Shown here piece by piece: positions 8,909-16,837 of a DNA stretch of 64,000 bases. A program made the position numbers and the translations under genes. The notes beneath the pieces were generated by a model. It worked only from the letters and a program-made list of their open reading frames with translations, searched no databases and had not been told where the DNA came from. Within the stretch, counting starts at the first letter, position 1, and the number at the start of each line of letters is the position of its first letter. This DNA is from Corynebacterium glaucum (lineage in GTDB: Bacteria; Actinomycetota; Actinomycetes; Mycobacteriales; Mycobacteriaceae): positions 558,001-622,000 of the forward strand of contig NZ_CP047358.1 of the NCBI RefSeq assembly GCF_030408855.1, read 5' to 3'.

Positions 8909-10486
8909 TTAATTCACGCAGCGCGGGCCCGAGCCGCCGGCGGTGATTTCGGGTGCGACCTCGGCCTCGCCGAAATCAGCGCCAGGCGTGCCGACGGGCT
9001 CTTGGAACTCAACCTGATTGTCAGCGTCAAGGGCGCCGGGCCCGGTGTAATCGTCGGCGATAACAAGGGCGATGCTGCCCGGTTCCAAGTTCGGGTTTGC
9101 GCTCACCGGCAGACCGCCGAGCGCGCGCGCCAGCTCCCGCGCGGCCGAATCATTCTCATCGGCTGCAACGACTTGGGAGAACGAGTAGAGGCCCTCCATC
9201 GCATTGGAAACGTCAACCACATTCACGTTTGCGGTTCGCAGGTGGTCTGCAACGGCGCTCGCCTGTCCCGAGATGGTGCCAGCGTTAAGTACGTAAACAC
9301 CGTGACCTTGCAGCTGCGTGCCGATCGCCGGTGCCGTCGTCTGCGGCGTCGTTTCCTGCTCCTCGGGCGGATTCACCTGCTCATCCATAAACCGGTGCAC
9401 CTGACCGACATCGACGGTGACGATGGATTCGCCAAGGTCGCCCACGCCGTTGACGGAGGTTACCGGAATGGTGGTGAAGGTGACATCGCCACCAGCCAAA
9501 CCGGACATCTGCTGGGCAAAGCCCATGATGTCCCAACCCTGGTCCAGTGTGAGCGAGCGCTCGGCGGCATTCGCTAGGTCTCGCAGTCGCGCGGGATTGG
9601 TCAGGGTGCCAGCGGAAAGCGTCTTCTGCACTAGGGAAGCCATGTACGACTGCTGGCGGACAATGCGGTCGAGGTCGCCACGGGGCAGGTCGTGGCGCTG
9701 GCGTACGAACGACAGTGCCTGGGCGCCGCTGAGCGTCTGCACGCCTGCGGGGAAATCGGCACCTGAAAGCGGCTCCTGCACGGCCTCGTTCAAGCACACT
9801 TCGACGCCGCCGACCGCATCGGTGAGCAGAGCAAAGCCGAGAAGCCCGACCTGCGCGTAGTGGTCGACTTCCACCCCGGTGAGATCGGCAACCGCCTCGA
9901 TGAGCCCCTCCTGGCCTGCGCGGGCAACCTGCTGCTCAAGGGCCTTGCCCTCGGACATGCCGGATTCCGTGAGTTCTTCACGCTTTTCCAACGCGTGCGC
10001 GCCGTACACACCGTTGATCTTGAGATTGCCGTAATCATCCGTGTGCACGTACGTGTCGCGGGGGATGGAGACCGCCGTTGCGCGCGAGCCGTCTTCCGGA
10101 ATGCGAACAACCATGATCGTGTCAGTATTAATCTCGCCGTCTGCGATGCCAGCGTTGAGCCGCGCTAACTCCTCCTCGGACAGCGGGTTGCCCTGGGCAT
10201 CGGTGCGGGAATCGGAGCCAACAAGCAGGATGTCGACGGCACCGTCGAGGACTGCCTCGTTGCCTCCTTTACCTCCGTGGCGCTGAGACTGGAGCTCCAG
10301 CTCGGATGCGCTGAGCTGGTTGCTGAGCCGCCCCACGGTGGCATAACCGACACCGGAAACAAGGATCGCTGCAGCTGAAAGGAACGCGAGCACCCACTTC
10401 ACGACGGGGTGTCCAACCTGGCTGACGTCCCTCACACGGGAGGGTGCCGGCTGGATGTCGCGAGCGCGCCTCGAGTTGTCCGTCAC
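8909..10486 (-). CDS. LytR-CpsA-Psr (LCP) family glycopolymer ligase with LytR_C domain
   Basis: LCP proteins attach polyprenyl-linked glycopolymers, here probably arabinogalactan, to peptidoglycan on the outer face of the membrane. The 525-residue protein has a basic N-terminus, one membrane anchor (about residues 28-48), an LCP core with LLVGSDSRTD, VSIPRDTYV, INGVYGAH and VRQRHDLPRGDLDRIVRQQ, and a C-terminal LytR_C domain starting near VYVLNAGT. The GTG at 10486 is chosen because TATACT lies 8 bases upstream on the minus strand; a longer frame to 10549 would overlap that promoter. It diverges from wbbL, whose product builds the linker unit. Confidence 0.9.
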   Translation of the reverse strand: MTDNSRRARDIQPAPSRVRDVSQVGHPVVKWVLAFLSAAAILVSGVGYATVGRLSNQLSASELELQSQRHGGKGGNEAVLDGAVDILLVGSDSRTDAQGNPLSEEELARLNAGIADGEINTDTIMVVRIPEDGSRATAVSIPRDTYVHTDDYGNLKINGVYGAHALEKREELTESGMSEGKALEQQVARAGQEGLIEAVADLTGVEVDHYAQVGLLGFALLTDAVGGVEVCLNEAVQEPLSGADFPAGVQTLSGAQALSFVRQRHDLPRGDLDRIVRQQSYMASLVQKTLSAGTLTNPARLRDLANAAERSLTLDQGWDIMGFAQQMSGLAGGDVTFTTIPVTSVNGVGDLGESIVTVDVGQVHRFMDEQVNPPEEQETTPQTTAPAIGTQLQGHGVYVLNAGTISGQASAVADHLRTANVNVVDVSNAMEGLYSFSQVVAADENDSAARELARALGGLPVSANPNLEPGSIALVIADDYTGPGALDADNQVEFQEPVGTPGADFGEAEVAPEITAGGSGPRCVN

Positions 10487-10494
10487 AGGCGGAG

Positions 10495-10500
10495 AGTATA
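10495..10500 (-). promoter_or_regulatory. -10 element of LCP gene
   Basis: TATACT on the minus strand, followed by 8 bases and the GTG start at 10486. No ribosome-binding site is visible, which fits a leaderless transcript. Confidence 0.55.
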
Positions 10501-10550
10501 CGGCACCGCTAGCTATATCTTTGCGTTCGCTGAGTAAGCTATTGCCCATT

Positions 10551-11459
10551 GTGAATAAGGCAGCAAATGATGGGACTTTCGGTCAGGCCCCGCTCGCGGT
10601 GGTGGCCGTGACCTACTCTCCAGGGCGCCATCTGGAAGAGCTGGTCGCTTCTCTGGAGACGGCTACGAGCACTGGCACAGTATTACTGTGCGCGGATAAC
10701 GGGTCGCGCGACGGCGCACCCCAGTCTGCGGCAGCAAACCACCCGACCGTCGATTGGTTCTCCACCGAGGGCAACATTGGTTACGGTGCGGCGATTAATG
10801 CGGCCGTCGCAAAGCTGCGGGCGAAACGGGATCGTGGCGAGATCAACCCGAATTACTTTTTGGTGGCCAATCCGGATGTGACGTTCGCTGAAGGGGCCGT
10901 CGATAAGCTTTTGTTCTGTCTTGACCGGGCCCCGCGGGCTGGTGCTGCCGGCCCGCGCATCGAGGAGGCTGATGGTTCGACATACCCGAGCGCGCGCGAA
11001 GTGCCCGGGCTGGTGACGGGGATTGGCCACGCGCTGCTCGGGCAGGTGTGGCCGCGCAATCCGTTCACCGCTCGCTATCGGGCAGGTGCGGATATGTCGG
11101 TGCAGCGTACAGCGGGCTGGCTTTCCGGCTCGTGCCTCCTGGTGCGATGGGAAGCGTTTGAAGAAATCGGCGGCTTCGATGAGCGCTATTTCATGTACCT
11201 CGAGGACATCGATTTCGGCGATCGACTCACCCGTGCGGGGTGGGAAAATCTGTATTGCCCTGCGTCGGTGATCCAGCATGACCAGGGCCACGCAGCGCAC
11301 AAACATGCAAGGGTGACGGTGCCGGCGCACCACGAATCTGCGTTCCGTTTCCAGCGCGACAGGCACCCGCACTGGTGGCAAGCGCCGATCCGTGGGGCGC
11401 TGTGGCTGGGGTTGCAACTGCGCAGCGTCGTGTCGTTGCGTCGCGGGGCAAAGCCGTAG
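10551..11459 (+). CDS. wbbL: WbbL, rhamnosyltransferase of the arabinogalactan linker unit
   Basis: This 302-residue GT2 glycosyltransferase should add rhamnose from dTDP-rhamnose to GlcNAc-diphosphoryl-decaprenol, forming the peptidoglycan-arabinogalactan linker. It shows a nucleotide-sugar region with GNIGYGAAINAA, the metal-binding-type NPDV, and the acceptor-side GSCLLVRWEAFEEIGGFDERYFMYLEDIDFGDRL typical of WbbL. The GTG at 10551 is used because the next conserved residues follow at once; TAAGCT lies 10 bases upstream. In mycobacteria rmlD sits between the LCP gene and wbbL; here it is absent. Confidence 0.9.
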   Translation: MNKAANDGTFGQAPLAVVAVTYSPGRHLEELVASLETATSTGTVLLCADNGSRDGAPQSAAANHPTVDWFSTEGNIGYGAAINAAVAKLRAKRDRGEINPNYFLVANPDVTFAEGAVDKLLFCLDRAPRAGAAGPRIEEADGSTYPSAREVPGLVTGIGHALLGQVWPRNPFTARYRAGADMSVQRTAGWLSGSCLLVRWEAFEEIGGFDERYFMYLEDIDFGDRLTRAGWENLYCPASVIQHDQGHAAHKHARVTVPAHHESAFRFQRDRHPHWWQAPIRGALWLGLQLRSVVSLRRGAKP

Positions 11460-11509
11460 CAGGCAGAGTAGAGAGCAAACAGCAGAGGATCTTGGAGCGA
11501 GGAAACAGC

Positions 11510-12607
11510 ATGGTTGAACACACCACTGAAACGCGTGCCGCTGAAGTTGATGCGGTGATCTTGGTCGGCGGGCAGGGCACACGGCTGCGGCCGCTCACGG
11601 TTTCCACGCCGAAGCCGATGCTGCCGACGGCGGGTCATCCGTTCTTGAGCCACCTGCTGGCGCGCATCGCGAAGGCCGGTATGCGACACGTGGTGTTGGG
11701 TACTTCTTACAAGGCGGAGGTGTTCGAGGAGTACTTCGGCGACGGCTCGGAGCTTGGCCTGGAGATCGAGTACGTCGTGGAGGAGGAGGCGCTGGGCACC
11801 GGCGGCGCGATCCGCAACGTATACGACCGCCTGCGCTACGACACTGCGATGGTGTTCAACGGTGACGTGCTCTCGGGTGCGGATCTCGGCGCGATTCTGA
11901 ACACGCACATTGAGGGCGACGCGGATGTGACCCTGCATCTCGTGCGGGTGCCGGATCCGCGCGCGTTCGGTTCGGTACCGACCGACGCGGAGGGGCGCGT
12001 GCTCGAGTTCCTGGAGAAGACGGAGGATCCGCCGACCGACCAGATCAACGCCGGCTGCTACGTGTTCAAACGCGAGGTGATCGCGGGCATCGATGCCGGA
12101 CGCGTGATCTCCGTTGAGCGCGAAGTGTTCCCGGGCTTGCTTTCCGACGGCGCGCGGGTCCTCGGCCACGTCGATTCCTCCTACTGGCGCGACATGGGTC
12201 GCCCAAGCGACTTCGTGCAGGGCTCATCGGACTTGGTGCGCGGTATCGCGTACTCGCCGTTGCTGGAGGGCAAGACGGGCGAATCGCTTGTCGACGCCTC
12301 GTCTGGCGTGTCTGGAGGGGTCATTCTCGTCGGAGGCACGTCGATTGGGCGCGGCTGCGTCATCGGTGCCGGCTCGCGTATCGACGATTCGGTGTTGTTC
12401 GATGGCGTGACGGTGGAGCCCGGAGCCGTCGTGCGCAATTCCATCATCGCCGCGGGAGTGCGCATCGGGGCGAACGTGCGCATCCAAGATTGCGTGATCG
12501 GCGAAGGTGCGTCCATCGGCGCACGGTGCGAGCTTGAGGGCGGCATGCGCGTCTGGCCAGGCGTGAATATTCCCGACTCCGGAGTGCGTTTCTCACCCGA
12601 TGCATAA
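11510..12607 (+). CDS. manC: Mannose-1-phosphate guanylyltransferase
   Basis: This 365-residue nucleotidyltransferase makes GDP-mannose for phosphatidylinositol mannosides, lipomannan and glycoprotein mannosylation. The N-terminal signature VILVGGQGTRLRPLTVSTPKPMLP binds the nucleotide, followed by GTGGAIRN, FNGDVL and EKTEDPPTDQINAGCYVF. From about residue 255 a left-handed beta-helix of hexapeptide repeats follows. The GAGG-led ATG at 11510 is the start. It lies 50 bases after wbbL. Nomenclature varies (manB or rmlA2 in relatives); assignment as a GDP rather than dTDP enzyme follows the mycobacterial neighbour. Confidence 0.85.
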   Translation: MVEHTTETRAAEVDAVILVGGQGTRLRPLTVSTPKPMLPTAGHPFLSHLLARIAKAGMRHVVLGTSYKAEVFEEYFGDGSELGLEIEYVVEEEALGTGGAIRNVYDRLRYDTAMVFNGDVLSGADLGAILNTHIEGDADVTLHLVRVPDPRAFGSVPTDAEGRVLEFLEKTEDPPTDQINAGCYVFKREVIAGIDAGRVISVEREVFPGLLSDGARVLGHVDSSYWRDMGRPSDFVQGSSDLVRGIAYSPLLEGKTGESLVDASSGVSGGVILVGGTSIGRGCVIGAGSRIDDSVLFDGVTVEPGAVVRNSIIAAGVRIGANVRIQDCVIGEGASIGARCELEGGMRVWPGVNIPDSGVRFSPDA

Positions 12608-12927
12608 GCGACACGCCGGATCGGTCAACTTGTGACCTAGTGCGGGGGCGGGTACTACATATTGTACCCCCTCCGTTCACCCCCGGGAGGGTCCTAACGA
12701 TACTCCTGTGACTGGTGTGACTCAGGAGGTTGTTTTGCTGGGATATCCATAAGATTGAACCAAGATCTCCCTACCAAGGTTGCAGTCATTTGGCGTTCCG
12801 GTGTCTAATCGCATTGGTGTAAGTCACCGCAGTCAGCACCGGCCTTTACCAGCGGGTTGGCGCAGGCAAACGGCGAAAATGTAATTGATATTCTTCGACA
12901 ACGGAAGCAAGGGAGGGCGTGAAGGCT
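12608..12927 (+). promoter_or_regulatory. Long leader/promoter region upstream of whcD
   Basis: There is no gene in these 320 bases. Two small inverted repeats are visible: GGGTAC/GTACCC (12650-12669), which may end manC transcription though it has no U-run, and CTCCTG/CAGGAG (12703-12728), whose loop holds two direct TGTGACT copies. TAAGAT at 12750-12755 is a candidate -10, which would give a 5' leader of about 160 bases. A strong GGGAGG site lies at 12911-12917. Confidence 0.45.
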
Positions 12928-13218
12928 ATGGCTGATGACGCCATTCTCCGTGGCGCTGCCGCGGGAGGAATGACCCTGGATGAGCTGTTCGGCACCGTCG
13001 AGCAGGAGTGGCAAGACCAAGCGCTTTGCGCCCAGACCGACCCGGAGGCGTTCTTCCCTGAAAAGGGTGGTTCGACCCGTGAAGCGAAGCGCATCTGCAA
13101 AGCGTGCGCGGTGCGAGACGAGTGCCTCGAGTACGCGCTTGAGCACGACGAACGCTTCGGGATCTGGGGCGGGCTGAGCGACCGCGAGCGCCGCCGCCTG
13201 AAGAAGCAGCTGGGTTAG
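12928..13218 (+). CDS. whcD: WhiB-family iron-sulfur regulator, WhcD (WhiB2 type)
   Basis: This 96-residue WhiB-like protein has the four cluster-binding cysteines in the order Cys, CxxC, Cys (ALCAQ, ICKAC, DEC), the G(I/V)WGG turn (FGIWGGLSD) and a basic C-terminal RERRRLKKQ helix. WhiB2/WhcD proteins act in septation and growth with a [4Fe-4S] cluster and partner regulators. The ATG at 12928 is preferred because GGGAGG lies 10 bases upstream; a GTG at 12919 would leave only one base. Its position after manC and opposite the metallopeptidase-family gene matches relatives. Confidence 0.93.
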   Translation: MADDAILRGAAAGGMTLDELFGTVEQEWQDQALCAQTDPEAFFPEKGGSTREAKRICKACAVRDECLEYALEHDERFGIWGGLSDRERRRLKKQLG

Positions 13219-13285
13219 CTTACGCTGCGACTCGCATTGGAGCTGAGCACCACAAACTGAAGCTCAGCACCACAACCTATTGTGG

Positions 13286-13768
13286 CTACCAGGGAAAGTC
13301 CGGATCGACATCTCGGGGGTCGAGATTCAGGTAGTTCGCCACCAGAGCAGTCAGGATCCAAGTGAGCAGCTCGGAGCGTTCTGCGGGGGTACGCGACCGC
13401 TGCTCCACAGGGCGGCGAAACACAACAAACCTCGCTCGGGTGGGGTTTCCATAGCGGTCAACGCCGGCTTGTAGCACGCGCCCAAGGGGGACTGGGCCGT
13501 CGGCGACAATCTCATCCGGCAGCACCGACATATCAGCGCGCAGGCGCATCCGAGGAATGGTGTCCACCGCTAGATCTACTCCGGAGAGCTGATCAAAATA
13601 CGCGTTGTGCAGCGGCGCATAGGTCTCCAGCACCAACTGGTCAAATGCCATAGAGCGTGTCCGATATCGTGGCACACCCACAGGAAGCACCGGCCCGCGT
13701 ACGCCGCGTCCGTGCCGGTCGCGGCCAGGGCGCAGGTGTAGCGGTGCGTTCGAAGATCCGGGGTGCAT
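13286..13768 (-). CDS. Actinobacterial 'metallopeptidase family' protein (Rv3259-like)
   Basis: This 160-residue conserved protein has the family landmarks RHGRGVRGPVLP, an FDQLVLETYAPL helix, VPLGRV and FVVFRRPVEQRSRTPAERSELL near the C-terminus. Relatives are annotated as metallopeptidase family, but no HExxH motif is present here: the corresponding helix reads LLTWILTALVANYL. Peptidase activity is therefore doubtful. The ATG at 13768 lies 8 bases after TAGCAT (13777-13782, minus strand), indicating a leaderless start. It diverges from the DUF3499 gene. Confidence 0.75.
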   Translation of the reverse strand: MHPGSSNAPLHLRPGRDRHGRGVRGPVLPVGVPRYRTRSMAFDQLVLETYAPLHNAYFDQLSGVDLAVDTIPRMRLRADMSVLPDEIVADGPVPLGRVLQAGVDRYGNPTRARFVVFRRPVEQRSRTPAERSELLTWILTALVANYLNLDPRDVDPDFPW

Positions 13769-13776
13769 AGCACCCA

Positions 13777-13855
13777 ATGCTAAGACTCGCGCTCGACGCA
13801 CAGACCCCGGCACGCCGCACCTCCACTACACAAAACTCAAGCCGGGGTTTAGACT
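13777..13855. promoter_or_regulatory. Divergent leaderless promoters of metallopeptidase-family and DUF3499 genes
   Basis: On the minus strand TAGCAT (13777-13782) precedes the ATG at 13768 by 8 bases. On the plus strand TAGACT (13850-13855) precedes the GTG at 13864 by 8 bases. Neither start has a ribosome-binding site. Confidence 0.5.
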
Positions 13856-13863
13856 TGGCCAGC

Positions 13864-14388
13864 GTGAATACTTTCCGTCGATGCTGCCGGCCAGGGTGCG
13901 GCCGGCCCGCTGTAGCCACGCTCGTTTACGCCTACGCGGAATCGACGGCGGTTGTCGGCCCCCTCGCGCCGGTCGCCGACCCGCACGCATGGGACCTCTG
14001 TGAGCGCCACTCCGCGCACATCACTGCCCCAGTCGGGTGGGAGATGGTGCGCGTCGAGCAGATCGACATCACTGACGACGAGCTGGATGCCATGGACGAC
14101 GCCGACCTCACCGCGCTGGCAGAGGCGGTCCGCGAGGCGGGCCGCGTCACTACCGGCCTCGTGGACACTTCCCAGGACCCCATTGAGTACGGCGCCACCC
14201 ACGATTTCAACGATCCGGAGACCTCGAACCACCCGGTTCACCGCACAAAGCGCGTGGAAGAGCAGGCGGCGGCTGACCGGGCCGCGCGCCGCTCGCACTT
14301 GCGCATCGTGCCAGACCCCGCTGACCCGTCTGCAACAAACGGCGCGTCTGCTTCGACCCGCCAGGATCCGGGGGGCCAGGCGGACTAA
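13864..14388 (+). CDS. DUF3499 family protein
   Basis: This 174-residue conserved actinobacterial protein is of unknown function. The N-terminus RRCCRPGCGRPAVATLVY, together with a later LCERH, gives a Cys/His set that could bind zinc. An acidic middle part and a variable C-terminal half follow. The GTG at 13864 is used because TAGACT lies 8 bases upstream. Its TAA stop forms the first half of the TAAGCT -10 hexamer of pmmA. It sits in the conserved whcD to manA block. Confidence 0.82.
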   Translation: MNTFRRCCRPGCGRPAVATLVYAYAESTAVVGPLAPVADPHAWDLCERHSAHITAPVGWEMVRVEQIDITDDELDAMDDADLTALAEAVREAGRVTTGLVDTSQDPIEYGATHDFNDPETSNHPVHRTKRVEEQAAADRAARRSHLRIVPDPADPSATNGASASTRQDPGGQAD

Positions 14389-14391
14389 GCT
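14386..14391 (+). promoter_or_regulatory. -10 element of pmmA overlapping the DUF3499 stop codon
   Basis: TAAGCT, 7 bases before the pmmA ATG at 14399. Its first three bases are the TAA stop of the preceding gene. Confidence 0.55.
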
Positions 14392-14398
14392 ATCCCGC

Positions 14399-15760
14399 AT
14401 GTCTGTTTACAGCGAAGGCACTCTGAACAAGGTCATCAAGGCCTATGACATCCGCGGCGTGGTCGGTGAAACTATCGACGAGGCGTTCGTCCGCGACGCC
14501 GGCGCCGCGTTCGCCCACATCCTGCGCGAGGAAGGCGAGCGCCGCATCGCGGTGGGCTACGACATGCGTCCGTCCTCGCCCGCACTTGCGGCGGCGTTCG
14601 CTGAGGGTGCCACCGCCCAGGGACTCGACGTCATCGACCTCGGGCTGACTTCCACCGACGAGCTGTACTTTGCCGCCGGCACGCTGAACTGCGCCGGTGC
14701 CATGTTCACCGCGTCGCACAACCCGGCTCAGTACAACGGCATCAAACTCTGCCGCGCCGGCGCAACCCCGGTCTCCACTGACACCGGGCTCGCACGCATG
14801 AAGCAGTTGCTTATCGACGGCATCCCGGCTTACGAGGGCGGTCAAGGGGGCGTCGATAAGCAAGATCTGCTTCCTGACTACGCGAAGTTCTTGCGAGACC
14901 TGGTGCCTCTGAGCCGACCGCTGACCATTGCTGTGGATGCGGCGAACGGCATGGCGGGGCTGACGGTGCCTGCGGTGCTGGGCGACATGGATGTGCGCGG
15001 GTTGTATTTTGAGCTCGATGGCACGTTCCCGAACCACGAAGCGAACCCGCTGGACCCGAAGAACCTGGTTGATCTGCAGCGTTTCACGGTGGAGCAGGGG
15101 GCGGACCTCGGCCTGGCGTTCGACGGAGACGCGGACCGCTGCTTTGTGGTGGATGAGAAAGGCAACCCGGTCTCGCCGAGCGCGATCACGGCGCTGATTG
15201 CTACGCGCACGCTGGAGCAGCACCCGGGCGCGACCATCATTCACAACCTGATTACCTCGCACGCGGTGCCAGAGATCGTGACCGAGCTTGGTGGCACTCC
15301 GGTGCGCACTCGCGTCGGCCACTCCTACATCAAGGCCGAGATGGCGCAGCGCCAGGCGCTGTTCGGCGGCGAGCACTCGGCGCACTACTACTTCGCGGAG
15401 TTCTTCAACGCGGATTCCGGGTTGGTGGCGGCGCTGCACGTGCTCGCGGCGCTGGCGGACCAGGATCAACCGCTGAGCGAGCTGATGGCGGAGTTTGACC
15501 GCTACGAGGCTTCCGGCGAGATCAACTCCGAGGTGGCCGACCAGGACGCGGCGACCCAGCGTGTGCTTGACGCGTTCGCGGATCGCACTGCCGAGATTGA
15601 CCGGCTCGATGGCGTGACCGTGCAGCTTGCGGATACCCCTGCGTGGTTCAACGTGCGCGCCTCCAACACCGAGCCGCTGCTGCGTCTGAACGTGGAGGCG
15701 CCGACCCGCGAGGAGGTCGACGCGCTGGTGAACGAGATTCTGGAGCACATCCGCGCGTAA
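14399..15760 (+). CDS. pmmA: Phosphomannomutase/phosphoglucomutase
   Basis: This 453-residue enzyme interconverts mannose-6-P and mannose-1-P, feeding ManC. All four family regions are visible: AYDIRGVVGE, the phosphoserine loop TASHNPAQYNG near residue 105, the metal loop FDGDADRC near residue 243, and GGEHSAHYYF plus the phosphate-binding RASNTEP at the C-terminus. It starts 7 bases after a TAAGCT hexamer and has no ribosome-binding site. Two inverted copies of the dispersed GCTTRTCGACG motif lie inside the gene at 14809-14861. ManA and TobH genes follow. Confidence 0.95.
   Translation: MSVYSEGTLNKVIKAYDIRGVVGETIDEAFVRDAGAAFAHILREEGERRIAVGYDMRPSSPALAAAFAEGATAQGLDVIDLGLTSTDELYFAAGTLNCAGAMFTASHNPAQYNGIKLCRAGATPVSTDTGLARMKQLLIDGIPAYEGGQGGVDKQDLLPDYAKFLRDLVPLSRPLTIAVDAANGMAGLTVPAVLGDMDVRGLYFELDGTFPNHEANPLDPKNLVDLQRFTVEQGADLGLAFDGDADRCFVVDEKGNPVSPSAITALIATRTLEQHPGATIIHNLITSHAVPEIVTELGGTPVRTRVGHSYIKAEMAQRQALFGGEHSAHYYFAEFFNADSGLVAALHVLAALADQDQPLSELMAEFDRYEASGEINSEVADQDAATQRVLDAFADRTAEIDRLDGVTVQLADTPAWFNVRASNTEPLLRLNVEAPTREEVDALVNEILEHIRA
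14807..14863. repeat. Inverted pair of the dispersed GCTTRTCGACG motif
   Basis: TTGCTTATCGACG at 14807-14819 and its perfect reverse complement at 14851-14863 face each other across 31 bases inside pmmA. The core GCTTRTCGACG occurs 20 times in the window. Plus orientation: 987, 5555, 12286, 14809, 21206, 25089, 31493, 34339, 42979, 48197, 49790, 57155. Minus orientation: 10898, 14851, 24116, 27414, 34672, 37478, 44529, 53243. Positions are the left-most base. Most copies are followed by SC. This is the only close inverted pair seen. Confidence 0.9.
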
Positions 15761-15763
15761 GCT
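15758..15763 (+). promoter_or_regulatory. -10 element of tobH overlapping the pmmA stop codon
   Basis: TAAGCT, 7 bases before the ATG at 15771; TAA is also the pmmA stop. It has the same hexamer and spacing as the pmmA promoter. Confidence 0.55.
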
Positions 15764-15770
15764 CGCCGCC

Positions 15771-16784
15771 ATGGACTATTACGAGGGTGCCGCGCACTAT
15801 GATCGTGAGACGGTGCGCTTTTTCGATGTCGCTCACGAGGGCGCGCAACTGCGCGGTGTGTCGGGATCGCTCGACGCGCTCACGCGACTGCGTGGCATGA
15901 ACCCGCGGTCCGTTGTTGTGGTGGGGACGGATCAGATTGCGTTGGCCGCCGCGCGTGCGATGGTCGAGCTGCGCACTCCAGTGCCGCTGCCGGTAGTGGT
16001 TACCGACACGCTGCCGAGCTACGTCGGGGCGCTCGATGTGGTGGTCATGGTCGGTGATGCGGCCGCGCGCGAGCAAGATCTCAAAGGGTTGCTCTCCGCA
16101 GCCAGCCGCGGGTGCGAAACAATCCTCGCTGGTCCCGGCAGGGGGCCATTGCTTGACGACGCCCCGCCGCAGACCACCATCATCCCAGCCCTTCCCACGG
16201 CCGCGGGTGCTTCCCCAGCGCGCACCATGGGCGTGGTTGGGGCCGTCCTGGACGCGCTGACGGGTGATGTCGAGGAGATCACGCAGGCCCTCGAGGTGGT
16301 CGCCGATGAGGTGGATCGCGAACTTGAGTCGCTCTCGCCGGAGCGCGACGAGACCATGAATCCGGCACGTCAGCTGCGCGCGTTCGCGGCGGATTCGCGG
16401 GTGCTGCACACAGGGACGAGTCGCTGCGGCGCGACCATTGCTGCGCTGATCGCGGATCTGTGGTCCGCCCGCGGCATCCCGTCAGGCTTCGTCCACGCCG
16501 AGGAACTGCCGTTGGCCACCGAGTTTTCCCGCCCTGCCGGCGGGGTGGGCGCCAACGACATCTTTCACGACCCGTTCATTGATGGGCCGTTGGAGCTGGT
16601 ACCGTTAAAGACCATTCTGTGGGCACAGCAGGCACAGCCCGACAGTGCTGCTGCGGGCGAGTCTGCCGTGCCCAATTTGCGTGTCGAAGCAGTTGAGGCC
16701 GTAGGTCTTGGCGACACGGCGCAAGCCCTCCGCCTTATCACCCGCGCCTACGCCGCGACTGCGCTCGACGATCCGACTGCGTGA
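15771..16784 (+). CDS. TobH-like / SIS-type protein (Rv3256c-like)
   Basis: This 337-residue conserved protein lies between pmmA and manA. It has Rossmann-like strands (RSVVVVGTDQIALAAARA, ALDVVVMVGDAA) and a second half with DSRVLHTGTSRCGATIAALIADLW, the general layout of SIS phosphosugar isomerase-like proteins. Homologues are called TobH. The reaction is unknown; context suggests a role around mannose phosphate metabolism. It begins 7 bases after TAAGCT with no ribosome-binding site. Confidence 0.8.
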   Translation: MDYYEGAAHYDRETVRFFDVAHEGAQLRGVSGSLDALTRLRGMNPRSVVVVGTDQIALAAARAMVELRTPVPLPVVVTDTLPSYVGALDVVVMVGDAAAREQDLKGLLSAASRGCETILAGPGRGPLLDDAPPQTTIIPALPTAAGASPARTMGVVGAVLDALTGDVEEITQALEVVADEVDRELESLSPERDETMNPARQLRAFAADSRVLHTGTSRCGATIAALIADLWSARGIPSGFVHAEELPLATEFSRPAGGVGANDIFHDPFIDGPLELVPLKTILWAQQAQPDSAAAGESAVPNLRVEAVEAVGLGDTAQALRLITRAYAATALDDPTA

Positions 16785-16837
16785 GTTGCTGCTCGCAGGA
16801 GGAGTCAAAGAGAGCCAGAGATAGAAGGAGATGTCGG

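Noticed and set aside
12650..12728. Rho-independent terminator between manC and whcD
   Set aside because: The stems are short (6 bp) and neither is followed by a T-run.
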